Source: Streptomyces avidinii
GTDB lineage: Bacteria; Actinomycetota; Actinomycetes; Streptomycetales; Streptomycetaceae
Assembly: GCF_014650695.1 (NCBI RefSeq)
Contig: NZ_BMVL01000023.1
Coordinates: forward strand, 1 to 45,306
Length of the DNA stretch: 45,306 bases
Direction: 5' to 3'
Below the pieces are notes generated by a model, which did not search any database, was not told the DNA's origin, and saw nothing but the letters and a program-made list of their open reading frames with translations. The translations under genes and the position numbers were made by a program. Of this stretch, positions 23,229 to 31,852 are shown piece by piece. Each line of letters begins with the position of its first letter. Position 1 is the stretch's first letter.

Positions 23229-23869
23229 GAAACCCCCGTGGGCGCAGTGCGGATCCGGTGGCAGCAAGCGCGGGCGAACGTCGGCCAGCCGCGCCGACGG
23301 CAGGAGGGAATGCCCCGACGCCGCCCGCTCCCGCGCCGGCCTGCAGCCTGACAGAAGAACTGAACACGTTCAAGTCTGCGTGGTGCCCACTTCAGGAGGA
23401 CCGACCTCCGCCGCCCGACCGGCACGAGCCGGATTCCGCCCGACCCGCCGGGAGACACGGCCATAGGCGCCGGGGCCGACGGCCGGTGGCAGCCATCACG
23501 TTCTACTACGCGGGCGCACGGCATCGGCAAAGTGGCGCTCCTGCTGATGACCGCCGAGGGGTGAGCCCCGGACACCCTTCGCAGGGAAGAGCCCCGACCA
23601 GCCGGGGGGGGTGGGCTGGCCGGGGCCGGCCCCGGCCGGCGGGGGGGTGCCGGCCGGGGGCATGCGGGGTGGAGCCGCCGGGGCGGTCGCTTCGCAGCGG
23701 ATCCCCCGACTCCAGCCAGACGATCCTCGCAGGCGAACACCCACCAGGCCCGCCGGACACGCATGCGGCCGACGTGCCCGTCGGGACCGGGCTGCCGTCT
23801 TCACCCGTGTGCTCCGACGGCCGGTGCGGCGTGAACACGGCCGCCGACCATGGGTGGCGGCCTGCCGGG
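23229..23869. other. Long gap with GC-rich hairpins
   Basis: No gene is supported on either strand. A dense cluster of G-runs and inverted repeats lies at 23590-23665, including the hairpin at 23591-23626 and an adjacent GGCCGGGGCCGGCCCCGGCC palindrome. They follow the DUF4157 gene on the minus strand. Confidence 0.45.
23591..23626 (-). terminator. Terminator-like hairpin downstream of the DUF4157 gene
   Basis: Arms 23591-23603 and 23614-23626 pair over 13 positions in minus-strand RNA, one of them a G-U wobble. The wobble orientation favours leftward transcription, matching the gene that ends at 23870, about 240 bases away. Confidence 0.45.
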
Positions 23870-25636
23870 TCACATGACCAGGCCCGCGTTGCGCAGTGCC
23901 GTGAGGCCCTCCGCATAGTTCTTTTCGATGTGGGCCAGGATGTCGGCGTCCGAGACGGTGAGCTGCTTGTGTGCGCCGCACTCCTGGAGCCAGACGATTC
24001 CGGGCTGGACGCTCAGACTCTTGAAGCTGCTCTTGCCGTCGCTGCCCTGGAAGCCGTACTTCTTGTGGTTGTTGGTGAGCCACTGGATGACCGAGGCGGT
24101 GTCCTTGGGAAGCGGCGCGAGTGCCGCGACGCCGGGCGTCTGGGCCTTGCCCTCGATCTCGGTGGCCACCTCGGATGCACTGGAGTCGCCGCCGAGCACC
24201 CCGGCCTTGTAGAGCGCCAGGCAGGCCCTCATGTACTCCTGGCGGCGTGCCGCGTTCACATTGCCCGTGACGCTGTCGGCCGCGTTCCTGGCGTGGTCGA
24301 AGAGGCTGGGGCTGGTCTGGAGGATGTCCTTGCGCATGAATTCCATGGACACCTCGAACCGCCCGCGTTCCATCCAGTAGTTCGCGAAGATCATGGGGTC
24401 GTTCGTGATGGCGGGGCTGCCGTCGCTCTGCCACTTGGCCGCGTTCGACTCGACCGTCTGTGCCGTCACCTGCGGATAGGCGACCTCGGCCACGTACGGC
24501 TTGGTCTGCCACCCGGAGCCGTCCTTCTCGAAGATGTGCCCCAGGCTCTTCGCGGACGTGATGTCGTACCAGGCGACGTCGCTCCCGTCGAGCTGGAGGA
24601 CGACGTCGGGGCGGGTGTTGCCGTGGGTGACCTGCATGGCCACGGAGAACGTGAGGCCGGAGGCCGGACCGGTCCAGGACCTCCGCTCGGTGAGGAACAC
24701 CTTGGTGGCGAGGGACTCGATGGCGTAGCCGGCCATCGCGGGCACCAGCGCGGCTATCTCCTTCTTCTTCCCCGGGCTGGCCTGGAGGTACTCCTGCCAC
24801 TGCTCCGACCACCGGCCCAGATATCCGTCCGTGAGTGCGAGGTTGGCGTCGGTCGGGTTCTGGGTGGCCTGGAGCCAGGCGATCTGGACGGCCGCGTCGA
24901 GCTTCTCGGCGAAGCCCACCAGGTCCTTCCCGACCTCCTCGCTGGGGACCTGGCCGGACGTCGGGTAGGGGTGGACGGAGCGCTGCACGGACTCCGCTCC
25001 GGCGCCGGTCCGTACGGCCGGGCCCTGCGCCGCCCGGCCGGGCACCGGTCCGCTCAGCACCCTGGTGGCGTTGGCCTCCGCCTCCCGCTCGAAGCGGTCC
25101 GAGGGGTCCGAGACGCGCAGCCCCGACCCGTTGTCCGTGCCGGCCACCGGGCCCTGCCGCTGCTGGATGACGTGGGTCAGCTCGTGGGCGAGGGTGTGCC
25201 GGTCCGCGCCGCCCCTGCCGATGACGACGTGGTTGCCGGCGGTGTAGGCGCGGGCGCCGATCTCGGCGGCGGAAGCGCGGGCCGCCTCGCCGGTGTGGAT
25301 CCGTACGTCGGAGAAGTCGGCGCCGAGGCGGGCCTCCATCTCGGTGCGGGTGGCGCCGTCGAGGCTGCTGCCGGGGGTGCGCAGGACGTCGTCGACGGTG
25401 GAGCGCTGTACGGGGTGCCCGGTCTGCCGGTGGTTGCAGTCGGCGCCGTGCCGGTGCCGTTCCCGGTCCCCTGGCTGTTCGGGCCCGCGGAGCATCTGGA
25501 CGACTGCCGCATTGCCGACGGTGCCCTGCAGCGCGAGGAGGCCCGGGGGCGGCGTCGGGCTCGCGTCCCGGGGTTGGCGGGCCGGCGCCCTGCCCTTGCG
25601 TACCTCGGCAGACCTGGCCCGTTCTTCGGCGTGCAT
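23870..25636 (-). CDS. DUF4157 protein, candidate contractile-injection-system effector
   Basis: A 588-residue protein. After a Pro-rich leader and PPPGLLALQGTVGNAAVVQM (25-48) comes a DUF4157 domain (about 79-160) with LGADFSDVRIHTGEAARASA, ARAYTAGNHVVIGRG and the metallopeptidase-like HTLAHELTHVIQQRQ (HELTH at 151-155). The C-terminal ~370 residues have no obvious family. GYAIESLATK (Glu307), RPDVVLQLDG (Asp344) and WYDITSAKS (Asp358, Lys363) could be a divergent PD-(D/E)XK nuclease core, with the lysine displaced; that is a guess. DUF4157 is known from extracellular contractile injection system cargo. No such system is in the window. ATG 25636 has GAAGAGG nearby. Confidence 0.78.
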   Translation of the reverse strand: MHAEERARSAEVRKGRAPARQPRDASPTPPPGLLALQGTVGNAAVVQMLRGPEQPGDRERHRHGADCNHRQTGHPVQRSTVDDVLRTPGSSLDGATRTEMEARLGADFSDVRIHTGEAARASAAEIGARAYTAGNHVVIGRGGADRHTLAHELTHVIQQRQGPVAGTDNGSGLRVSDPSDRFEREAEANATRVLSGPVPGRAAQGPAVRTGAGAESVQRSVHPYPTSGQVPSEEVGKDLVGFAEKLDAAVQIAWLQATQNPTDANLALTDGYLGRWSEQWQEYLQASPGKKKEIAALVPAMAGYAIESLATKVFLTERRSWTGPASGLTFSVAMQVTHGNTRPDVVLQLDGSDVAWYDITSAKSLGHIFEKDGSGWQTKPYVAEVAYPQVTAQTVESNAAKWQSDGSPAITNDPMIFANYWMERGRFEVSMEFMRKDILQTSPSLFDHARNAADSVTGNVNAARRQEYMRACLALYKAGVLGGDSSASEVATEIEGKAQTPGVAALAPLPKDTASVIQWLTNNHKKYGFQGSDGKSSFKSLSVQPGIVWLQECGAHKQLTVSDADILAHIEKNYAEGLTALRNAGLVM

Positions 25637-25906
25637 GCAACCTCTTCCTCGGCGAGCAGACGACTCCCCCCTCTGGATACCTGAGGTGCGGTCGGCCGGG
25701 GATGTACGCGAGGGCAGAACAGGGGCAACGTGCGTGGGCCGTGCGGCTCGAACTCCGGTCCCGGCGCAGGCCGCGCGGCCTGCGCCGGGTCTCCACCGGC
25801 TGCTGTGCGGCGGCCGGGGCCTGCGCGCGGCGCCCGGACTGCGGCCCCGCGCACCCGCGGCACTGCGGGCGACCGCCGTGCCGCGGGTGCGCGGGGTGGT
25901 GGGGGG
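25637..25906. other. Intergenic region
   Basis: Contains the terminator of the crystal-protein-like gene (25845-25896) and the upstream region of the DUF4157 gene. No coding signal. Confidence 0.5.
25845..25896 (-). terminator. Strong terminator (19-bp perfect stem)
   Basis: Arms 25845-25863 and 25878-25896 are perfectly complementary over 19 bp, and the 14-nt loop holds a further 4-bp GCGG/CCGC stem. It starts 10 bases after the stop of the gene at 25907-26809. Confidence 0.8.
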
Positions 25907-26809
25907 TCAGGAGAGGGTGAAGGCCACCGCGGCGTTGTTGCCGGAGCCGCCGGTGCGGGTGCAGGTGCGGCCCGCGGGCGCGGTGCAGCTGTAGGAGTTG
26001 CTGCCGCTGTAGGGGTTGTTCCACTGGACGGTGACGTGGCCGCCGCCCTGGACCTGGTAGGTGGCATAACCCTGGGTGCCCGTCAGGAATCCCTCGGACT
26101 CGCTCTGCCACGTGCCGCGCTGCCCGGGCATGATGTTGACGGGCGGCAGCTGGTTGTCGCTCCAGATCCCGTGGGAGAGGCCCGCGTCCGTGCGGGCCAG
26201 CAGGCCGCCGGTGCTGTTGTTCAGGGTCACCTGGGTGCTGCGGGCCGCCTGGATCGAGGAGGGGCCGGCGGCCGGCTCCGACGCGGTGAGGGCCCTGGGG
26301 CCGCCGCTGATGGTGAACTCCACCCCGGCGTTGTTCCCCGAACCGCCCCGGCGCTGGCAGTAGTAGCCGGTCGGGACGTCGCAGCTGTAGGAGTTGCTGC
26401 CCGCGTACGGGTTGTTCCAGTGGATCTGGACCTGGCCGCCCGGGACGGAGAAGTTGGCGGACCCCTCGGTTCCGGTCAGGGCGCCGCAGGACTCGCTGGC
26501 CCAGCTGGTGGTCACCCCGGCCGGAATGTAGTCCACGGGCAGCTGCCCGTTGGTCCAGCACCCGTGGTCCAGGTTGGCCCACACCCGCTGCATGCCCTGG
26601 CCGGACTGGTTGCGTACGACCACGTTGGTGCTGCGTGCGGCGTTCACGGACACCGGGGCCTGCTCCGGGTCCGCGGGCGAGCCCGCCGCCTCGGCGGCCG
26701 GGGCCATGGCCAGCGCACCGGTGAGCATCACGGCGGCCGTGAACAGCGAGCGCAGCCGGACGCGGGAGGAGGGGCGGCGGGAGGGGCGGGAGTCGTGCGA
26801 GGAGGACAT
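25907..26809 (-). CDS. Secreted tandem ET79/crystal-protein-like (aegerolysin-related) protein
   Basis: A 300-residue exported protein. A signal peptide (about 1-42, ending PAAEAAG) precedes two homologous ~110-residue domains. Each has the order AARSTxVxxxN, a DxGLxHGxW-type turn (DHGCWTNGQLP in domain 1, SHGIWSDNQLP in domain 2), WxSESxGxLTGTxG, and VQxxWNNPYxGSNSYSC. The pattern matches Bacillus crystal protein ET79 and related aegerolysin-like proteins, which bind membrane lipids. Domain 1 has more cysteines than domain 2. The ATG at 26809 has no strong ribosome binding site. A small secreted protein gene lies 74 bases upstream on the same strand. Confidence 0.8.
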   Translation of the reverse strand: MSSSHDSRPSRRPSSRVRLRSLFTAAVMLTGALAMAPAAEAAGSPADPEQAPVSVNAARSTNVVVRNQSGQGMQRVWANLDHGCWTNGQLPVDYIPAGVTTSWASESCGALTGTEGSANFSVPGGQVQIHWNNPYAGSNSYSCDVPTGYYCQRRGGSGNNAGVEFTISGGPRALTASEPAAGPSSIQAARSTQVTLNNSTGGLLARTDAGLSHGIWSDNQLPPVNIMPGQRGTWQSESEGFLTGTQGYATYQVQGGGHVTVQWNNPYSGSNSYSCTAPAGRTCTRTGGSGNNAAVAFTLS

Positions 26810-26883
26810 GGCAGGGCCAACTTTCTTACAGGGCTGTGGAGTCGAGGAGCGGCGGCAGGCCGCAGGGCTCACCGGCGGAAGGG

Positions 26884-27177
26884 TCACCGGTACCAGAGGA
26901 CGTACTGCTGCTGGCGTACGTACTCGACGTAGTAGGTGACGGCCGAGGCGCTGAACACCATCAGGTTGCCCGCGAGTTCCGCGCCGGCGCGGTCCGTGTA
27001 CTCGCCTCCCCACTGCCAGAACTGCGCGGCCTGCGCCGTTCCCGCGGAAGGGGCGGCGGCCGGGGCGGGGGCCGGGGCGGCGGAGGCGGCGGGCACGGTC
27101 GCGCCGGCCACCACGACGGCGCCGAGCAGTGCGAGGGCAAGGGTTCTGATACGGCGGCGGGAAGCGGCGGCGGACAT
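26884..27177 (-). CDS. Small secreted protein (97 aa)
   Basis: A 97-residue exported protein: signal peptide with RIRTLALALLGAVVVAGATV and cleavage after ASAA, an Ala/Pro linker, then a Tyr/Gln-rich mature part (FWQWGGEYTDRAGAEL, SASAVTYYVEYVRQQQYVLW). Start ATG 27177 is preceded by GGAGAGAGGGA. It sits upstream of the crystal-protein-like gene in the same direction and may be cotranscribed. Family not recognised. Confidence 0.72.
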   Translation of the reverse strand: MSAAASRRRIRTLALALLGAVVVAGATVPAASAAPAPAPAAAPSAGTAQAAQFWQWGGEYTDRAGAELAGNLMVFSASAVTYYVEYVRQQQYVLWYR

Positions 27178-27248
27178 GAGCGGTCCCTCTCTCCTACGGA
27201 CCCCCCTGGGGCGGGCGGTCGGTACGGGCACCACCCTGCCCGTGGTGT

Positions 27249-30020
27249 TCAGGCCCGGGCATCGTGGAAATCCACGAACACGGCCCCGTTCCCCGCCAGT
27301 CGGGACGTGAGCTGGGTGCGGCGGGTCACGCCGAGCTTGCGGTAGGCGTGCGTCAGGTGGGTTTCCACGGTGCGGCGGGCCAGGTGGAGCGCCGCACAGA
27401 TCTGCTCGTTGGTCTCGCCCCGGACCGCGAGCCGTACGATGCGCAGCTCGGCGTCGGTGAGTGCGGCGCCGCCCGCGGTCGCCGCCCGGGTCCGGCGTGC
27501 GGAGGCTGCCCGCAGGGCGTCCTGGGCCGCGCGCACGAGGCGTCCGGTGCCGGCCGCTGCGGTGTCCGTGCCGGTGTCCGTGGTGGCGTCCGCGGTGGCG
27601 GGGGTCTCGGGTTGCAGGAGCCGGAGCGCCAGGGCGTGCGCCTCGTCCAGCAGGGCGCGGCCCTTGCGGCTGTTGCCGCCGGCGATCCGGGCGCGCCCCA
27701 GGTCGATGAGTGCTTCGACGAGTTCGACGGGCGCCCGTGCGGGGCGCAGCAGGGACACGGCCTCCTCCAGCAGTTCCAGGCCCGCCAGGGACCCCGAGGC
27801 CGCGGCGCAGGCCCGCAGGGCGCGGCCGACCGTGCGCGGGGTGCCCCAGACCCGGGCGTGGCCCAGTTCCTCCTCGGCGAGTTCCCGGGCGCGTGCCGGG
27901 TTGCCCAGCCGTGCCAGGGCCAGGGCGGCGCCGGACCGCCAGGGGGTGGCGACCGGGCTGACGAAGTCCCGGGCGTGCTGGCCCGAACCGCAGGCGAGGT
28001 GGTCGGCCAGGGAGGCCTGCCAGTTCCCTTCGGCCGCGTGCAGTTGGGCCCGGGCGTAGCGCACCTCGTTCCATTCCCACGAGCTGCTCGCGCCCTGCTC
28101 TCCCAGGCTGTGCAGCACCTGCCGGGCCGCGCCGGGCCGGCCGAGCTCGCAGTGCGCCAGCGCCACCATGGACGCCACGTGGGGCATGCGGATGCCGTGG
28201 CCGGTGCACGCGTCGAGGAGTGGGGTGTTCTCCCGTACGAGCCGGTGGAAGGCGCCGGCCATGAGTGCCGCTTCAGCCCGGATGCTGATCAGGCACTGGC
28301 GGCCGATGTCCGTCAGGTCGGGCAGTGCGGGCGCGGCGGGGAGGCAGGTGTCGGCCAGGGCGCGGGCCTCGTCCAGCCGGTCGGTCCACTGGAGGAGGGT
28401 GGCCGCGCTGCCGAGCCAGGCCGTACGGATCGCGGGGTGGACGGGCGCCGACAGCCGCGGCCGTATCCGTTCGAGGACCTCGGCGGCCGAGAGCTGTCCC
28501 GCTCCTGCTTCGTACTCGGTGATCAGTCCGCAGGCCAGCGGTTCCAGCGTGGGGGGCGCGGAGGCGGCGAGGTCGCGCATGGCGGCCACGGCGCCGCGCC
28601 ATTCGGCGGCGTCGTGCGAGGCGATCAGGGCGGCCACCGACTGCAGGACCCGCACCAGTTCCCCGCAGTCCGTGGCGGCGCTCTCCCGGTGCAGTACGCC
28701 GATGGCGGTCGTGGGACGGCCCCGGGCCACCAGGGCCGCGCCGAGGGCGGGGGCGATGGCGGCCCGTTCCTCGTCGCCGGCGAGCTCCAGGGCGGCGCGC
28801 AGCCGGCGGATGCCCGCATCGGCGGAGTGCGGCAGTTCCAGTGCGCCGAGGCGCAGGGTGAGCGCGGCGCGCCGGTCGGGGGCGAGCGGTCCGGTCAGCG
28901 CGTGCCGCAGGAGGGGGACGGCGTCGGCGGTCCGTCCTGCCTGCAGGGCGTCTTCCGCGGCGTCCTCCAGCGATTGGATCATCCACTCCTCGTCGGGGCC
29001 CTCCACGTGCAGCAGGTGGGCGGCGACGAGCCGTGCGGGGGCGCCGTGTTCGTCGAGCCGACGGGCGATCCCGGTACGCAGGGAGCGCAGTTCGGCGGGG
29101 TCGGCGACCGCGAGGGCCGCCTCGCGTGCCAGTGGTTCGGCGAAGAGGCGTACGGCCCAGGCCGTCCCGTCCCGAGTCTCGTCGCGGGTGTCGTCGCGGG
29201 TGTCGTCGCGGTCCGCCTGCTGCGGCGCGGACCCGGACGTGATGGAGAGCGTGAGGCAGGCCTGCCGGGAGAGCGGGTCGGCGCGCGAGGTGAGCCAGTC
29301 CCCGATGGCCGTGCGGTAGTGCGGCACCGCCCGGCCGGCGGCGGTCGGGGCGGGGGCGGCCGGGGCGGCGAGGTCGCGGAGCAGGGCGTGCAGCAGTACC
29401 GGGTGGCCTGCGGAGGCCCGTACGCACAGGTCGAGGGCTCCGGCGTCGGCGGCGTGACCGTGGGCCCGTGCGAGCCGCAGGACGGCCGGGGCGCTGAGCG
29501 GTTCGAGGGTCGTGGCGGTACCCGTGCTCTCGTGCAGCGCGAGCGGGCGCGAACCCGAACGCTCGGTCAGGAGCAGCAGGACGGGTAAGTTGCCGAGCCT
29601 GCGCGTCAGATAGCCGATCCAACGCCGTGAGGCCCCGTCGGCCAGGTGCACGTCGTCGACGGCCAGCAGGACGGGCCGGTCCGCCGCCCGGCGTGCCAGG
29701 TGGGCCAGCAGGCGGTGGAAGGTCCGCTGTTCGTCGGCGGCCGGCTGCTCCGCGAAGGGGACGGCGTCCGCCTCGGGGAGGAGCTGGCGGACGGCCGCGA
29801 ACGGGAACCGGGATTCCTCGGGCGAGCACCGCAGGTGCACGGCTTCCATGGACCCGCCCGCCGTCTCGCGCCGTACCGCCTCGTCCAGCAGTGCCGTGCG
29901 ACCCATGCCGGGCAGGGCTCCCCAGAGCAGCCAACGGCCTCGGCCGGCCCGGGCGCAGGCTCCCGCAGCCGCCGCCCCGGCCCGTGCGTCATCCCGTTCG
30001 ACCAGCGAGTTTCCCGCCAC
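27249..30020 (-). CDS. LAL-family LuxR transcriptional regulator (AAA ATPase plus LuxR HTH)
   Basis: A 923-residue large ATP-binding regulator. The N-terminal AAA part has GALPGMGRT (34-42) as Walker A, with Arg in place of the invariant Lys, and LLAVDDVHLAD (Walker B, Asp122/Asp123). A long TPR-like helical middle follows, with a DDTRDDTRDETRDG repeat near residue 270. The C-terminal LuxR HTH is LTDAELRIVRLAVRGETNEQ, ICAALHLARRTVETHLTHAY, RKLGV. GTG 30020 is chosen because GGAGG lies eight bases upstream; GTG 30029 is in frame too. It is divergent from the flavin monooxygenase, a likely target. Confidence 0.88.
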   Translation of the reverse strand: MAGNSLVERDDARAGAAAAGACARAGRGRWLLWGALPGMGRTALLDEAVRRETAGGSMEAVHLRCSPEESRFPFAAVRQLLPEADAVPFAEQPAADEQRTFHRLLAHLARRAADRPVLLAVDDVHLADGASRRWIGYLTRRLGNLPVLLLLTERSGSRPLALHESTGTATTLEPLSAPAVLRLARAHGHAADAGALDLCVRASAGHPVLLHALLRDLAAPAAPAPTAAGRAVPHYRTAIGDWLTSRADPLSRQACLTLSITSGSAPQQADRDDTRDDTRDETRDGTAWAVRLFAEPLAREAALAVADPAELRSLRTGIARRLDEHGAPARLVAAHLLHVEGPDEEWMIQSLEDAAEDALQAGRTADAVPLLRHALTGPLAPDRRAALTLRLGALELPHSADAGIRRLRAALELAGDEERAAIAPALGAALVARGRPTTAIGVLHRESAATDCGELVRVLQSVAALIASHDAAEWRGAVAAMRDLAASAPPTLEPLACGLITEYEAGAGQLSAAEVLERIRPRLSAPVHPAIRTAWLGSAATLLQWTDRLDEARALADTCLPAAPALPDLTDIGRQCLISIRAEAALMAGAFHRLVRENTPLLDACTGHGIRMPHVASMVALAHCELGRPGAARQVLHSLGEQGASSSWEWNEVRYARAQLHAAEGNWQASLADHLACGSGQHARDFVSPVATPWRSGAALALARLGNPARARELAEEELGHARVWGTPRTVGRALRACAAASGSLAGLELLEEAVSLLRPARAPVELVEALIDLGRARIAGGNSRKGRALLDEAHALALRLLQPETPATADATTDTGTDTAAAGTGRLVRAAQDALRAASARRTRAATAGGAALTDAELRIVRLAVRGETNEQICAALHLARRTVETHLTHAYRKLGVTRRTQLTSRLAGNGAVFVDFHDARA
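29178..29216 (-). repeat. 12-bp tandem repeat in the LuxR-type gene
   Basis: Three near-identical copies of TCGTCGCGGGTG encode the DTRD repeat of the regulator. Unit slippage keeps the frame. Confidence 0.8.
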
Positions 30021-30422
30021 CCGTACCACCTCCGTCGCGCTGTCGCCCCTGACCGGTCTCCGTATGAATCATCGGCGGGCGGGTCGGGCGGGGAACCAGT
30101 GCTGTCGGCCATCCTCGAATCTGGCGAGATCCATGCAGAGGGCACGTAATCCGGCCCCGCGGCGGCTCGAACCCGTCGTGCGGCTCGAAGGATCCGGGGC
30201 GGACCGGGTGCCGCACGGGTCCGGACCCGCTCGGGTCCGGGCGGAACCCGGCGGTGGAGGTCCGGGCACCTGGGCCGACCCGGCGGAGCCGCGGCGTCAA
30301 ACCGGTGTCGGTGGCTGTCGGTCCGCTGTCGGCGGCTCGTCGGCGGCTCGTCGGCGCAGCTCGGCACTGTTGCCGAGGCGACCGCCCCCTTCACCGGGCG
30401 GCCCGATCCCGAAGGAGCCATC
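30021..30422. promoter_or_regulatory. Divergent promoter region with palindrome
   Basis: 402 bases between the LuxR-type gene and the monooxygenase. CGGGTCCGGACCCG at 30216-30229 is a perfect 14-bp palindrome, followed by a third half-site CGGGTCC at 30232-30238. Around 30310-30360 there are short direct repeats of the type TCGGCGGCTCG. The palindrome is a good candidate operator; the promoters cannot be placed with confidence. Confidence 0.5.
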
Positions 30423-31571
30423 ATGCACACGCCCGTCACGATCATCGGCGCAGGACTCGGCGGACTCACGCTGGCCCGCGTCCTGCACGTCCACGGCATC
30501 GCGGTCACGGTCTACGAGGCCGAGCCCTCCCCGGCGGCGCGCACGCAGGGCGGGATGCTCGACATCCACGACCACAACGGGCAGCTCGCCCTCGAGGCGG
30601 CCGGCCTGATGGAGGAGTTCCACGCCATCGTCCTGGAGGGCCGCCAGGCGCTGCGGGTCCTCGCCCCGGACGGATCCGTAGTGCTCGACAAGGCCGACGA
30701 CGGCACGGGCGGACGCCCCGAGGTGCAGCGCGGCGAGTTGCGGCAGATCCTGCTCGACTCGCTGCCGGCCGGCACCGTGCGGTGGGGGCACAGGGCCGCC
30801 GGCACCCGCCCCGTCGGGGAGGGCCGCCACGAGGTGACGTTCGCCGACGGCAGCACCGTCGTCACCGGCCTGCTGGTCGGCGCGGACGGCGCGTGGTCCC
30901 GGGTCCGGCCGCTGCTCACCACCGCCGCACCCGAGTACGCCGGCACGTCGTTCGTCGAGACGTACCTGTTCGACGCCGACACCCGCCACCCTGCCGCCGC
31001 GAAGGCGGTCGGCGGCGGGATGCTGATCGCGCCCGCACCGGGCAGGGAGATCTTCGCGCACCGGGAGAGCGGCGACACCCTGCACACCTACGTGGCGCTG
31101 GCCAGGCCGCAGGAATGGTTCGCCGCCATCGACTTCACCGATTCCGCCGCGGCCACCGCCCGGATCGCGCGGGAGTTCGACGGCTGGGCGCCGGAACTCA
31201 CCGCGCTCATCACCGACGGCGACACCGGGCCCGTCCTGCGCCCCCACTACACCCTGCCGACCGGGCACCGGTGGGACCGGGTGGCGGGGGTGACCCTGCT
31301 CGGCGACGCCGCTCACCTCGCGGTACCGAACGGCGAAGGCGCCAACCTCGCCATGCTCGACGGGGCCGAACTCGGCCGGGCCCTCGCCGACCACCCCGAC
31401 GACATCGAGGCCGCGCTCACCGAGTACGAGCAGGCCATGTTCCCCCGCAGCAGCGAGGCCGCGACGTTCGAGGGTGCCGAGATCCACGGGATCGGCCCCG
31501 ACGACACCACGGACCACACCATGCAGGCCCTGCACGCCCTGGTCGACAGGGTCACCGGGAAGGGCCAATGA
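30423..31571 (+). CDS. FAD-dependent monooxygenase (TetX/PHBH-like)
   Basis: A 382-residue class A flavoprotein monooxygenase. FAD-binding VTIIGAGLGGLTLARVLHVH at the N-terminus, EVQRGELRQILLDSL, the LVGADGAWSRVRPLL (DG motif) and VTLLGDAAHLAVPNGEGAN (GD motif that also contacts NADPH). The overall layout is close to TetX-type tetracycline hydroxylases and related antibiotic-modifying enzymes; the substrate is not certain. ATG at 30423 follows GAAGGAG by 6 bases. Divergent from the LuxR-type regulator. Confidence 0.88.
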   Translation: MHTPVTIIGAGLGGLTLARVLHVHGIAVTVYEAEPSPAARTQGGMLDIHDHNGQLALEAAGLMEEFHAIVLEGRQALRVLAPDGSVVLDKADDGTGGRPEVQRGELRQILLDSLPAGTVRWGHRAAGTRPVGEGRHEVTFADGSTVVTGLLVGADGAWSRVRPLLTTAAPEYAGTSFVETYLFDADTRHPAAAKAVGGGMLIAPAPGREIFAHRESGDTLHTYVALARPQEWFAAIDFTDSAAATARIAREFDGWAPELTALITDGDTGPVLRPHYTLPTGHRWDRVAGVTLLGDAAHLAVPNGEGANLAMLDGAELGRALADHPDDIEAALTEYEQAMFPRSSEAATFEGAEIHGIGPDDTTDHTMQALHALVDRVTGKGQ

Positions 31572-31852
31572 GCCACCAGGAGCGTGGGAGGACGGCGACC
31601 GCCCGAGGGGGACGGTGCCACCGCCGGGCCCCGGGCGCGTACCCGGCGCCGATCCCCTGACGGCCGCCGCGCCCTGGGCCGACCGGAGCAAGCCGGGGCC
31701 CGGTCGGGGCACGGTTCCCGTGGCACGGCCGGATGCGCCCTAGGGTCGGGCTCGGTGTCCTTGCCGGAGCGAGGCGGCCGCCGAGGGGTCCGCCGCGCCG
31801 GCCGCGGCGCCGCCGGCCGGTGACGACGGATGCCCCGGGGTGAGGAGTGCGG
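31572..31852. other. Intergenic region
   Basis: No gene is supported. A weak hairpin CCGACCGG-N13-CCGGTCGG at 31679-31707 could terminate the monooxygenase transcript. Confidence 0.4.

Noticed and set aside
23600..23665. G-run cluster as a G-quadruplex element
   Set aside because: The runs are better explained as hairpin arms downstream of the DUF4157 gene; no separate evidence for a quadruplex.
23258..25684. 808-codon open frame on the plus strand
   Set aside because: Complementary to the DUF4157 gene, which has clear motifs; the plus frame is a high-GC shadow.
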